From a virus: a DNA stretch of 23,253 nt. A program made the translations under genes and the position numbers. Shown here in pieces: positions 14,853 through 22,529 of this stretch. Positions within the stretch are counted from its first letter, which is position 1. Each line of letters opens with the position of its first letter. The stretch spans positions 1 through 23,253 of the IMG/VR virus record IMGVR_UViG_3300034374_005332. The stretch is one strand, 5' to 3'. The notes beneath the pieces were generated by a model. The model worked only from the letters and a program-made list of their open reading frames with translations, was not told where the DNA came from and ran no database searches.

Positions 14853-14870
14853 GTACCAAAGCTCCTTTCC
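14825..14870 (-). promoter_or_regulatory. Structured intergenic RNA hairpin upstream of the tail chaperone
   Basis: The inner stem GGUACU/AGUACC (14857 to 14852 with 14843 to 14838) plus one A-U pair is followed by a 2x2 internal loop, then GAGC/GCUC with a wobble pair, a small internal loop and GGA/UCC-type closing pairs. No U-run follows, so it is not a standard terminator. It lies between the tail tube gene (stop 14878) and the chaperone (start 14806). Its loop region 14841 to 14852 is exactly complementary to 14806 to 14817. Confidence 0.6.
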
Positions 14871-14877
14871 TAATTTT

Positions 14878-15306
14878 TTAATTTACTGTTTGAGTTAACG
14901 AACCAGTCCCCTCAATTGTAAGTGAATATGTTGCAGTATCTTCTGTACCACCAGTTATACTAACAGATGTAATATAACCATTTCCAGCATAACTTATATC
15001 ATTTGTTGATGTATCACCAAATATAAATGAGACTTGTTGTCTTGCATTTAAAACATTTGTTTCTAAAGTATCATCAACTCCATCTGTTAAAGCTACACCA
15101 GATTTATTTGTCCAAGCATAAGCCCCATCAATATCAACTGAGTAATCTCTTAATCCCTCTAAAATTTCTTTGTATCCATTACTCTCTTTGTTTGTGATTT
15201 CTCTCGGTGAATGATTAACATTCAGTGTACAGTTTTGAGCAAATGCAACAAGATTAGTTGTTCCAGTGCTGTAAACTTTTATTTCAGTTCCATTTAAAAT
15301 AGCCAT
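14878..15306 (-). CDS. Major tail tube protein (TP901-1-like)
   Basis: The 142-residue protein begins MAILNGTEIKVYSTGTTN and shows the beta-rich pattern of phage major tail proteins of the TP901-1 type: HSPREITNKES near residues 32 to 43, the YKEILEGLRDYSVDIDG motif (tail proteins have a typical WxExlpGxrdwsvs segment here), and a C-terminal SVSITGGTEDTATYSLTIEGTG that matches the conserved G..e....s..leG.G pattern. It polymerises into the tail tube. The leader is A-rich (AATATAAAAAAGAAAAAAA before ATG), consistent with high expression. A structured hairpin follows the gene. Confidence 0.88.
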   Translation of the reverse strand: MAILNGTEIKVYSTGTTNLVAFAQNCTLNVNHSPREITNKESNGYKEILEGLRDYSVDIDGAYAWTNKSGVALTDGVDDTLETNVLNARQQVSFIFGDTSTNDISYAGNGYITSVSITGGTEDTATYSLTIEGTGSLTQTVN

Positions 15307-15327
15307 TTTTTTTCTTTTTTATATTAA

Positions 15328-15498
15328 TTAATTATTTTCTTCGGCAACTTTTTGTTTTGCCTTTTTTTCTTTTTTTTCTTTTAAGTAACCATTCTCTTTT
15401 AAAAAAGCAATAGTTTCTTGATTTGTTATTTTTAATATGCTACCAGCTTTATTTACTTGACCAGCATACCTCCAATTTTTACTTAATTTTATTTTCAT
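15328..15498 (-). CDS. Small phage protein (56 aa) between tail terminator and tail tube genes
   Basis: ATG 15498 opens 56 codons to TAA 15328, filling the space between its neighbours. The first 40 residues read KNWRYAGQV...AGSILKITNQETIAFLKENGYL in key parts, close to the h..aG....pGd.l.v....A..L...G.a pattern of many small phage head-tail proteins with an SH3-like fold. The C-terminal 17 residues are almost all Lys, Glu and Ala (KEKKEKKAKQKVAEE). Given pattern and position it is likely a minor virion or assembly protein; the family name is not certain. Confidence 0.75.
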   Translation of the reverse strand: MKIKLSKNWRYAGQVNKAGSILKITNQETIAFLKENGYLKEKKEKKAKQKVAEENN

Positions 15499-15509
15499 AT
15501 TATTTTCTT

Positions 15510-15920
15510 TTAACTTGTCGGATTAATTTGTCTAATTTCAAAATCTAAAGCCTTTCTATAAATCCCAGCATCACCACTTGTATTATCAAAAATATCATTA
15601 TAGCCTTGAAATTGACTTGATTGTATTTTAATTGTAGCATATTCTGCATCAGGAATCCTATCCATTGCAATTCTTATTTTTTTTGCTAAATCAGATGCTT
15701 GAGAATAAGTTTCACTGTAACAAGAAATCATAACGTCATTTGTATCTAATGTTGATGGCCCATCTTTTGTATCATTTGGCTGAACTCCATTAACATCATA
15801 AATAATAAAAGGAAATTCAGTAGTTTGAGGAGCTACATTTGGAAATATTCTTGTATCAACCAAATTAACAACATCAGTATTATTTGACAAAATATTATAT
15901 ATCGCTTTTCCTATTTCCAT
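15510..15920 (-). CDS. Tail terminator / completion protein (DUF3168)
   Basis: The 136-residue protein starts MEIGKAIYNILSNNTDVVNLV, then TRIFPNVAPQTTEFPFIIYD. The pattern ...I...L.....V..lv..rIyp...pq....Pyivy is diagnostic for DUF3168, the tail terminator family of lambda gpU and HK97 gp11-like proteins. The later VMISCYSETYSQASDLAKKIR also fits. The protein caps the tail tube and joins it to the head. It follows the gp10-like gene with a TAAATG junction. Confidence 0.87.
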   Translation of the reverse strand: MEIGKAIYNILSNNTDVVNLVDTRIFPNVAPQTTEFPFIIYDVNGVQPNDTKDGPSTLDTNDVMISCYSETYSQASDLAKKIRIAMDRIPDAEYATIKIQSSQFQGYNDIFDNTSGDAGIYRKALDFEIRQINPTS

Positions 15921-16439
15921 TTAATATCCAAATTTACCATATTTCTGCAACTTTCTTTCATGACTTTTTATTGCTTTAGCCATAACAAACTCAGCATCAT
16001 TCATTGAGTTTTGTGTTACTTTTAAATAATTACTTTTCCAAGCTGGTTTTATAAATGGCTGGTCTTTTCCAAATCCTCTTCCTCCAAATTTAACTTCACC
16101 ACCATATTCAATCCATGCTCCATAATATCCACTCTTTCCCTTTTTATCACTAAATCTTCCTTTTGTTCGTGGACCAACAAAACCTCCTAAATATTTCCTG
16201 CTTGCTCTTGTTGTAAAATAACCAATACTTCTTTTTAATTGTTCAGTTCTTTTTACATCCTTTTGATTCTGTTGTCCAGTCAAATCATTAAGATTTGATT
16301 TTGCACCATCAATAAAAGGCTTACTATTTTTTCTCCAAAACTTTTGCCAAACAGAGTTTTTCTTAACTTGTTTAGGTAATTGCATAAACAAATCGTTTAA
16401 TTCTTTTGTTCCTAAAACTGTTATATTTGACTTAGCCAT
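15921..16439 (-). CDS. HK97 gp10-like tail/neck protein
   Basis: The 172-residue protein starts MAKSNITVLGTKELNDLFMQLP, the typical opening of HK97 gp10-like proteins (a 'G...l...l..lp..v'-pattern followed by 'A...v.....k...P'). The middle is very basic with RASRKYLGGFVGPRTKGRF, and AWIEYGG is the conserved YAYWVEYGT-type segment. This family completes the neck between connector and tail. The order connector, closure protein, gp10, DUF3168, tail tube is the standard siphovirus order. The start shares one base with the upstream stop. Confidence 0.85.
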   Translation of the reverse strand: MAKSNITVLGTKELNDLFMQLPKQVKKNSVWQKFWRKNSKPFIDGAKSNLNDLTGQQNQKDVKRTEQLKRSIGYFTTRASRKYLGGFVGPRTKGRFSDKKGKSGYYGAWIEYGGEVKFGGRGFGKDQPFIKPAWKSNYLKVTQNSMNDAEFVMAKAIKSHERKLQKYGKFGY

Positions 16440-16765
16440 TAATCTTTATTTTCACAAATTATTTCTAAAAATGCTTCTCTTCCATCAATTTGATTTATAA
16501 CCTTTGGAAAATATTCTTTACCATCATAATCAATTCTTGATTGTAAATTTAAACTTCCCATATCTAAATTTCTTATATAAACATGGAGCTTTGTCATCCC
16601 AGTTATTTTTTCACTTTGATCAGTTCCTTCACTTCCACCCTTCCATTCTATTGCAGCCCAAACTGTTCTAAATAGACTATATGTTCTTGTAGCCTCACCA
16701 TAATTATTAGTAGTTGTGCTTACAGAATAAATTCTTACTCTTCTATCAAGTTCCCCTATTGTCAT
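16439..16765 (-). CDS. Head closure / head-tail adaptor protein (SPP1 gp16-like)
   Basis: The 108-residue protein starts MTIGELDRRVRIYSVSTTTNNYGE. The 'ig.ldrRv.i......t.d.yG....' opening, a VWAAIEW strand and the late segment YDGKEYFPKVINQIDGREAFLEI in key parts are typical for the phage head-tail joining family (Phage_H_T_join). It plugs the connector after DNA packaging. The start overlaps the upstream stop as ATGA. Confidence 0.86.
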   Translation of the reverse strand: MTIGELDRRVRIYSVSTTTNNYGEATRTYSLFRTVWAAIEWKGGSEGTDQSEKITGMTKLHVYIRNLDMGSLNLQSRIDYDGKEYFPKVINQIDGREAFLEIICENKD

Positions 16766-17340
16766 CCTACTATCTGAACTTTATATGTATCAAGCAACCA
16801 TTTAACATTCATTGGTAATTCAGTTGCAATTCTACCTATTACAACACTATTTCTATTTTGATAAAAATTTCCTATTGTCAAAAGAATAGCTTGTTTAATT
16901 ATTTCTGGAACATCACTTGCAGCTGCTCCATAACCAACAGTGTATCTTGCAACAACAGCATCATTTCTTTTTGTTATACTTGGAAAACTTTGCCCATCAG
17001 CTAATTGTATCTGTGATGGCTCATAATTTAATAAAGCATCATATATTGTTGGATTTAATGTTTGCAAAGAATTATCATTGTCATAATATCTAACATTAAC
17101 AACAGAACTTACTTTGCTTTTAAATAAAGTTTGTAGTTGTGCAAAATCACTACAAGTTTGGTCAATAACAGTATCAATAAAAAATCTATTTGTGTACTCT
17201 TCACTTAATTGTGTTGCAGCTTTTATAATAGATTCAATATAAGTATCATCAGCAGTTGTATCAACTTTTAAATGAGATTTAGCCTCAGTTAAAGAAACTG
17301 GGTAAGTAGATGCTGGAGTTATTACTTGATATGTTTTCAT
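16762..17340 (-). CDS. Head-tail connector protein (gp6/phiE125 gp8-like)
   Basis: The 192-residue protein starts MKTYQVITPASTYPVSLTEA, followed by KSHLKVDTTADDTYIESIIKAA. The motif P.sl.eak.hLrvd...dD.yi..li.aA is the hallmark of phage gp6-like connectors. A middle AVVARYTVGYGAAASDVPEII and a helix with QAILLTIGNFYQNRN complete the family pattern. It forms the ring below the portal. The gene starts after the terminator hairpin that follows the capsid gene, so its expression depends on read-through or on its own start signal. Confidence 0.88.
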   Translation of the reverse strand: MKTYQVITPASTYPVSLTEAKSHLKVDTTADDTYIESIIKAATQLSEEYTNRFFIDTVIDQTCSDFAQLQTLFKSKVSSVVNVRYYDNDNSLQTLNPTIYDALLNYEPSQIQLADGQSFPSITKRNDAVVARYTVGYGAAASDVPEIIKQAILLTIGNFYQNRNSVVIGRIATELPMNVKWLLDTYKVQIVG

Positions 17341-17353
17341 ATTATTTAGTTAT

Positions 17354-17391
17354 AAAAAAAGGAGTGATGGTAATTCCACCACCCCTTTTTA
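17354..17391 (-). terminator. Hairpin terminator/attenuator after the capsid gene
   Basis: The minus-strand RNA reads AAAAAGGGGUGGUGG, loop AAUUA, CCAUCACUCCUUUUUUU: a 15-pair stem with two G-U pairs followed by U residues. On the plus strand those two become A-C mismatches, so the orientation is minus. It lies directly after the major capsid stop codon and within the late block. Confidence 0.82.
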
Positions 17392-17410
17392 TAAAATTAA
17401 TTATTATCTA

Positions 17411-18628
17411 CTATGCTTCCAAGTTTTTGTGGAATGTAGAAGATTGAACAGCACCAGCATCAACAAGAGATGTTAATACATAGCGAGGCTCACCAGTTCC
17501 AGCACCAGAGTAAATGTCATAAATCACATCTAATCCACCAAACTGTGCAATGTGTACTTTAGAGAAATCTCCAAATAAAGCAGCAGTTTTTGAAGCAGTT
17601 CCACCAGAGTTTAAGTTTGATGTAATAAATGAGAAATATCCATTTAATCTTTTATCAGCATTATCATATAATGCAGAAACACCAGTAACTTGAGCTAATG
17701 ATTTAATATCAGAATATGCAGCTGGATTTAGAATGTAAGCCATTCTTGATCCTTCTAAATTTACATCAGCAGCTAAAGTATCTGTTTCCATTTTCTCAAC
17801 GTTAGCAACTGAAATTATAGATGTTGCAGAAGATGTTGCATCATCAAATAAAGATAATGGAGCATTAGCAACATCACTATTTGCTAAGAATGCAGATTCC
17901 ATTGTCGCAGCAACTGATTGAGCCATGTTTCTTCTTAATGCAGCTTCAATTGATGCATTTTGAGTTACAGCCTCAGCAGATACGTTAACAATAGAAATAC
18001 ATTTTTTTGGACTTAAAGTCAAAGATGTTGCAGTTCCATTTGCAGCTGGAGCAGATCCACCAGTTTCTGCAACGAAACCAGAATTGATAGATGAAAATAC
18101 TGGGAATTTCATGTTGTTTACTCCAGAATAAAAATTAGCTCCAGCAGATGCCATTACTAAGTTTGCTTCTAATTGGTCTGTCCATGCCATTACTTGAGTT
18201 GCATTTCCAGCAGTTGTTCCAACAGCAGCTCTTGTTAATATGCTTGAAGGAATACCAATTCCCTTGTAAGATTGACCAGTATATCTTGACTCGTTTCTTG
18301 CTTCTTGGTCCATTTCTTTTACAAGCCCCTCGATTCTACCAGTTGCAGCTTGAGATAAAGCATCTTGAAAAGAATAATCTCTTATTTCTTTTTCTTCTTT
18401 TTTGCTTGTAACTCCAGAAATAACAGCAGCATTTCTTTTTATTGTTTCCATTTTTTCAGCTCTTTCTATTTTAGCATCTAAATTGTCAACTTCTGTTAAC
18501 AATCCATCCACTTGATTATTTTCCTCAGAAGATAAATCTCTTTCCTCAGTTGTAGCAACATCTTTAATGCTTTCCAACTGAGAAATAATATCAGATCTTT
18601 CCTCTTTTAATACGATTGATGTTTTCAT
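17411..18628 (-). CDS. Major capsid protein, HK97 fold
   Basis: The 405-residue protein has an N-terminal delta domain (about 1 to 75) that is coiled coil and rich in Glu, Lys and Leu (for example TEVDNLDAKIERAEKMETI), normally removed by the prohead protease. The rest matches the HK97 capsid family: IPSSILTRAAVGTT, NNMKFPVFSSINSGFVAETGG, KKCISIVNVSAEAVTQ, SRMAYILNPAAYSDI, and a C-terminal P-domain end with RYVLTSLVDAGAVQSSTF. The leader AAATTAAAATAATTAAAAA before ATG fits strong SD-less translation. The gene follows the protease and is followed by a terminator. Confidence 0.93.
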   Translation of the reverse strand: MKTSIVLKEERSDIISQLESIKDVATTEERDLSSEENNQVDGLLTEVDNLDAKIERAEKMETIKRNAAVISGVTSKKEEKEIRDYSFQDALSQAATGRIEGLVKEMDQEARNESRYTGQSYKGIGIPSSILTRAAVGTTAGNATQVMAWTDQLEANLVMASAGANFYSGVNNMKFPVFSSINSGFVAETGGSAPAANGTATSLTLSPKKCISIVNVSAEAVTQNASIEAALRRNMAQSVAATMESAFLANSDVANAPLSLFDDATSSATSIISVANVEKMETDTLAADVNLEGSRMAYILNPAAYSDIKSLAQVTGVSALYDNADKRLNGYFSFITSNLNSGGTASKTAALFGDFSKVHIAQFGGLDVIYDIYSGAGTGEPRYVLTSLVDAGAVQSSTFHKNLEA

Positions 18629-18645
18629 TTTTTAATTATTTTAAT

Positions 18646-19734
18646 TTATTTTCTCTTTTTTAATTCAATATTTAATGAGAAAAGAGAGCCTCTCACTAAA
18701 TTGTTTTCTTTTTCTTCAATTTTTTCTTCTTTAGTTTCCTCAACTAAACTTTCTTGATATTCTTTTAATCCTCTTTTAGCAACTACTAAATCACTTTCAG
18801 CCATGTTGTAAGCTGGATAAGTTACTGGTGAAACATCATAAAGCCTATCTATTTTTTTTATTGTTCTAATGTTGTTGCCTTCATCATCAGTTGACCATTC
18901 ATCTTCTGCAACAGTAAATGCAAAAGAGCTTTGTGTTATATCACCTCGCTTCATTGAGATAGCTAAATCTTTTCCATAAGATGTTTCTGGCATTTCAAAT
19001 TCATACTTTAATCCCCTTTCATCAGCTGATAATTTTAATGTTCCAGATGTGCTTCTTGCAAGAATAAGATTTGGATCATGATTAATTAAACTACGAACAT
19101 CAGAAGAGTTAATTAAATCTTCATTAAACACTCCTCTTTCTACAAACTCATAGAAACCACCAAGATTATTTGATCTTGAATCATAAACACTTGCATAGCC
19201 AACAACAACATCTTTTCCATCATCTGTTGAATCAACTCTTGTTTCTACGTTAAAAATTCTTTTTTCCATATTATTATTATTTATATTTCTTACTCCTTTT
19301 TCTTCCTCTTCAATTATTTCTTTTCTTTTTCTTTCACTCCATTTAATAGCTGCATCACCACCCCACAAAGCCCAAGCTATTCTTCCAGCACTTGGAAAAC
19401 CATCCTCATCTGGAGTAAATCCTTCACCTTGTTTATCTACTTCATGCCTTTTTAAATAGCTAAACATTTTTGTTACTCTATCTGGAGTTAATGAATTGTC
19501 AATTATCATATTGGCCGTCTTTAATCCCACATCTGTTCCACCTCTTCCAAATTCAGCCCTCCATTCTTTTCCTTTCTTTGCCTCAGCAACCATTCCTTCT
19601 GTTGGAGTTAAATCTATATCAGACAATGCTCTGTAATTACTATTATCATCTTCAGCTTGTTTTTTAGAATCATATTTACAAGCCCCAGTTTCACCCCACT
19701 TCCATTTGCCATTAGCACATTTAAGTGATGGCAT
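18646..19734 (-). CDS. Three-part head protein with C-terminal HK97 prohead protease
   Basis: The preferred start is ATG 19734 (362 residues, MPSLKCANGKWKWGETG); a TTG nine bases upstream is possible. Part 1 (1 to ~30) is a small CANGKWKWGETGACKY module. Part 2 (~45 to 135) has EFGRGGTDVG, KRHEVDKQGEGF and GRIAWALWGGD, a module often found in phage head-region proteins. Part 3 (~156 to 362) is the prohead protease: VGYASVYDSRSNN, EFVERGVF, catalytic His219 in LINHDPN and Ser269/270 in TQSSFAF. The protease cuts the scaffold from the capsid. The start overlaps the portal end by 14 nt. An in-frame ATG at 19269 lies exactly at the part 2/part 3 border. Confidence 0.88.
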   Translation of the reverse strand: MPSLKCANGKWKWGETGACKYDSKKQAEDDNSNYRALSDIDLTPTEGMVAEAKKGKEWRAEFGRGGTDVGLKTANMIIDNSLTPDRVTKMFSYLKRHEVDKQGEGFTPDEDGFPSAGRIAWALWGGDAAIKWSERKRKEIIEEEEKGVRNINNNNMEKRIFNVETRVDSTDDGKDVVVGYASVYDSRSNNLGGFYEFVERGVFNEDLINSSDVRSLINHDPNLILARSTSGTLKLSADERGLKYEFEMPETSYGKDLAISMKRGDITQSSFAFTVAEDEWSTDDEGNNIRTIKKIDRLYDVSPVTYPAYNMAESDLVVAKRGLKEYQESLVEETKEEKIEEKENNLVRGSLFSLNIELKKRK

Positions 19735-20905
19735 CCTCTCCAACTTTATCTATTGTTGTCATATTCATTTGCATAAAATGTTTATCACCACCCTCAATAG
19801 AATTCATATTTTCTTTTTGTCTTACTTCATTTATTGACATATAACCATTTGTGATTGCTGTTTTATATGCCTCAGTTCTTGACTTTACATCACCTCTTAA
19901 CAATCCATTTACATTAAACTCAATAAATGTTTTGCCTAATTCATTTGTTCTAAACAATTTAAGATTCATCTCTTGTTCAATTCTTGTAATATAAGGCATC
20001 AATGTATATGTTACAAACTCTTGAGATTGCATTTCAATATTATTAAAACTTGATTTACTTAAATCTTTAAGCATGTGAGGTGGCACATTAAATATTCTTG
20101 CAACCTCTTCAATGCTAAATTGTCTTGAACTTAAAAACTGAGCTTGTTCTGGACTAATAGAAATTGGCTTAAATGTTAATCCTTCCTCTAAAACAATTGT
20201 AGAATTACTGTTTTTTAATTTACCATAGTTATTATTAAAACTTGTTTTTAGTCTTTGCAATGCTGTATCACTTAAAGCTCTATCAGTTTGTAATATTGAA
20301 CTTGGCTTTGCTCCATTAGAAAAGAATGTTGAGCCAAACTCTTCTAAACTAACACCCCAGTTTAATGCCTTAGCGCATTGACTAATGGGACTGAGACCTG
20401 TCACACCATCGTCTGTGATTGTTTTTATATGCAGCACATCAGATGAATCTAAAACAGCTCCACCATCTATTTGATAAAACAACTCATTATTATTTACAAC
20501 AACAGTTACATTACTTGGATCTAAACATATTAATTGAACTGGTGTGCCAGAATTATTTCTTACAATTTGCACATAACTATTTCCCTCAGTACAAATACTT
20601 AGCATTATAAACTCAAAGAAAGTTATTTTATTTTGATAATAGTTGGGCTTAAATTTTACAAGATTATAAATTGGACTTTTAGAATCCTCTATTTTATCGC
20701 CATTAGCTTGTTTAGTATAAACAGAAATAGGTAATGATGAAACAGATTCAGCAAGTAATCTTATTGCACACCAAACAGCTGTAAGTGTTAAAGCTTTATC
20801 AGTATCAAAAACATTTGCATCTGGAAAAATTGTGTTAAGAGATAAATCTCTTTTTTGAGTTTTAGGAGGAATGAATACGTTTGTTATTCTTTCAAGTAAA
20901 GTCAA
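19721..20905 (-). CDS. Portal protein, HK97 family
   Basis: The 394-residue protein starts at TTG 20905 (no in-frame ATG lies near, and a TAA precedes it). It shows the phage portal pattern: ALTLTAVWCAIRLLAESVSSLP at ~40, YNLVKFKPNYYQNKITFFEF at ~84, then an IEEVARIFNVPPHMLKDLSK block and the FNNIEMQSQEFVTYTLMPYITRIEQEMN helix, with LRGDVKSRTEAYKTAITNGYMSINEVR near the C-terminus. Twelve copies form the DNA entry channel. A short inverted repeat precedes the start. The non-ATG start may keep the amount low relative to the capsid. Confidence 0.92.
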   Translation of the reverse strand: MTLLERITNVFIPPKTQKRDLSLNTIFPDANVFDTDKALTLTAVWCAIRLLAESVSSLPISVYTKQANGDKIEDSKSPIYNLVKFKPNYYQNKITFFEFIMLSICTEGNSYVQIVRNNSGTPVQLICLDPSNVTVVVNNNELFYQIDGGAVLDSSDVLHIKTITDDGVTGLSPISQCAKALNWGVSLEEFGSTFFSNGAKPSSILQTDRALSDTALQRLKTSFNNNYGKLKNSNSTIVLEEGLTFKPISISPEQAQFLSSRQFSIEEVARIFNVPPHMLKDLSKSSFNNIEMQSQEFVTYTLMPYITRIEQEMNLKLFRTNELGKTFIEFNVNGLLRGDVKSRTEAYKTAITNGYMSINEVRQKENMNSIEGGDKHFMQMNMTTIDKVGEDAIT

Positions 20906-20906
20906 T

Positions 20907-20925
20907 GTGAAATTTTTATTTTCAC
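20907..20925 (-). promoter_or_regulatory. Inverted repeat just before the portal start
   Basis: GTGAAA and TTTCAC form a perfect 6-bp inverted repeat around 7 bases, ending one base from the TTG start of the portal gene. It may fold near the ribosome entry site, though the stem is short and AT-rich. Confidence 0.35.
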
Positions 20926-20952
20926 AATAATACGATTATAAAAAGTTATAAA

Positions 20953-20981
20953 AAAATATATTTAGTTATACTTTTTAACAA
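20953..20981 (-). promoter_or_regulatory. Weak candidate promoter before the portal gene
   Basis: TTG (20981 to 20979) lies 18 nt before TATATTTT (20960 to 20953), near the Bacteroidetes TTTG...TAnnTTTG pattern. The intergenic space here is 79 nt, large for this block. AT-rich DNA makes chance matches likely. Confidence 0.2.
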
Positions 20982-20984
20982 TAT

Positions 20985-22529
20985 TTAAAGTGACAAAATT
21001 CCTCTTGTATCATAAACACTATCACCACTTTCAGTTGTAAGATGACAACCTAAAGCCATCACCAAAGCAACTACTGGATCAACTTTTTCTTTAGATTTAT
21101 TTTTAGCAATTTTAATATTACCAGCTGGATCTTCTTGCAAAGCCACATTACTCATACACCAATTCATGCAAGGATTATTATTGTGGATAATATTTTTAGC
21201 AAGTATTTCAGCCTCTAATGTTTTTGTTGGCATAGACATAGAAACAAATCCTTGTCCAAATGGATCAAGATTACATCCATCATTTCCTAAATCCACAATA
21301 AGCTGTGATGCTCCCCATCTATCGTAACACACACTTTGAATTCTATATTTTAAACTTAACTCATTTATCTTAGCTCTAATAAAACTATAATCAGCAACAT
21401 CACCACTTGTTGCATAAATATGTTTATCTCTTAACCAAGAAACATAATCAACACCATCTCTTTCACTTCTTTTCTTTGCATTTTCTTCTGGAATAAATAT
21501 ATAAGGAATAAAAATAAACTTGCCATCTACATTAAACAATAATACAAAAGCAGTTAAATCTCTTGTAGATGCTAAATCTAAACCACCCCAACATTCTTTT
21601 CCTTCTAATATTGAGTAATCAAAATCTTGATGACAAGCATCCCACTCTCCAGATGTTATCCAAGCACTATGTGAATCTGTCCATTGATTAAGCATTAACC
21701 TTCTGAATGTGTTTTGATATGATGGAACATCAACAGCTCTTTGGCTTTCTCTTTCCATATATTCTTTTCTTAAACTAATACCATAATTTGGATTTGCTTT
21801 TTTCCAAGTGGATTCCAAAGTTATATCATCATCATTTTCAGCTTCATATATTACAGTATAAAATGAATCATCTTTAATAGTTCCTTCATTTACTTTTTTA
21901 GCATAAGAATATATCTCATAACAAATAGATTGCTTATCATAACCAGCTGTTGTAATTGCAATTGTTAATGGCTGCCTTCTTGAGCCAGTTGATGTTGTTA
22001 ATGTATCCCACAAATCTCTGTTTGGCTGTGTGTGTAATTCATCAAATATTATACAGTTAGCATTAAAGCCATGCTTGGTTTTAGAATCAGAACTAATTGC
22101 TTGATAATAATTTCCTTTTGATTCATTGACAATTGAGTTTCTAAACACCTTGCCTCTTTCAGATAATTCTGGACTTTGCAAAATCATTCCTTTAGCAATC
22201 TCAAAAACTATTCCAGCTTGTTGTCTGTCACCAGCTGCACTATAAACTTCACTCCCTCTTTCCTCATCAGCAAATAACATATACAAACCAATGGCAGCAC
22301 ACAAAGTTGATTTACCATTCTTTCTTGGGACTTCAATAAAAACTGTTCTGTATTTTCTGAGATTTGTTTCTTTATTTTTCCAGCCAAATATATCACCTAC
22401 AATTTTGCTTTGCCACTTTTCTAATTTTAATGGTTTACCAGTTAACTCTCCTTTTGTATGTGTTACAAATGTTTCAATAAAACCAATAGCTTTATTTGCT
22501 GCCTTATCATCAAAGAAAAACTTAGTCAA
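20985..22529 (-). CDS. terL: Terminase large subunit
   Basis: The 514-residue protein starts at TTG 22529, overlapping the small subunit stop by 8 nt (TTGACTAA); the next in-frame Met is over 80 residues away, past essential motifs. The ATPase domain has the Walker A-like PRKNGKST at residues 68 to 75 and Walker B CIIFDELH at 159 to 166, followed by the coupling segment TTAG near 193. The nuclease domain has WGGLDLASTRDLTA (Asp318) and a late KVDPVVALVMAL (Asp near 493). It pumps and cuts DNA at the portal. Motifs and length match the phage terminase family found with P27-type small subunits. Confidence 0.95.
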   Translation of the reverse strand: MTKFFFDDKAANKAIGFIETFVTHTKGELTGKPLKLEKWQSKIVGDIFGWKNKETNLRKYRTVFIEVPRKNGKSTLCAAIGLYMLFADEERGSEVYSAAGDRQQAGIVFEIAKGMILQSPELSERGKVFRNSIVNESKGNYYQAISSDSKTKHGFNANCIIFDELHTQPNRDLWDTLTTSTGSRRQPLTIAITTAGYDKQSICYEIYSYAKKVNEGTIKDDSFYTVIYEAENDDDITLESTWKKANPNYGISLRKEYMERESQRAVDVPSYQNTFRRLMLNQWTDSHSAWITSGEWDACHQDFDYSILEGKECWGGLDLASTRDLTAFVLLFNVDGKFIFIPYIFIPEENAKKRSERDGVDYVSWLRDKHIYATSGDVADYSFIRAKINELSLKYRIQSVCYDRWGASQLIVDLGNDGCNLDPFGQGFVSMSMPTKTLEAEILAKNIIHNNNPCMNWCMSNVALQEDPAGNIKIAKNKSKEKVDPVVALVMALGCHLTTESGDSVYDTRGILSL

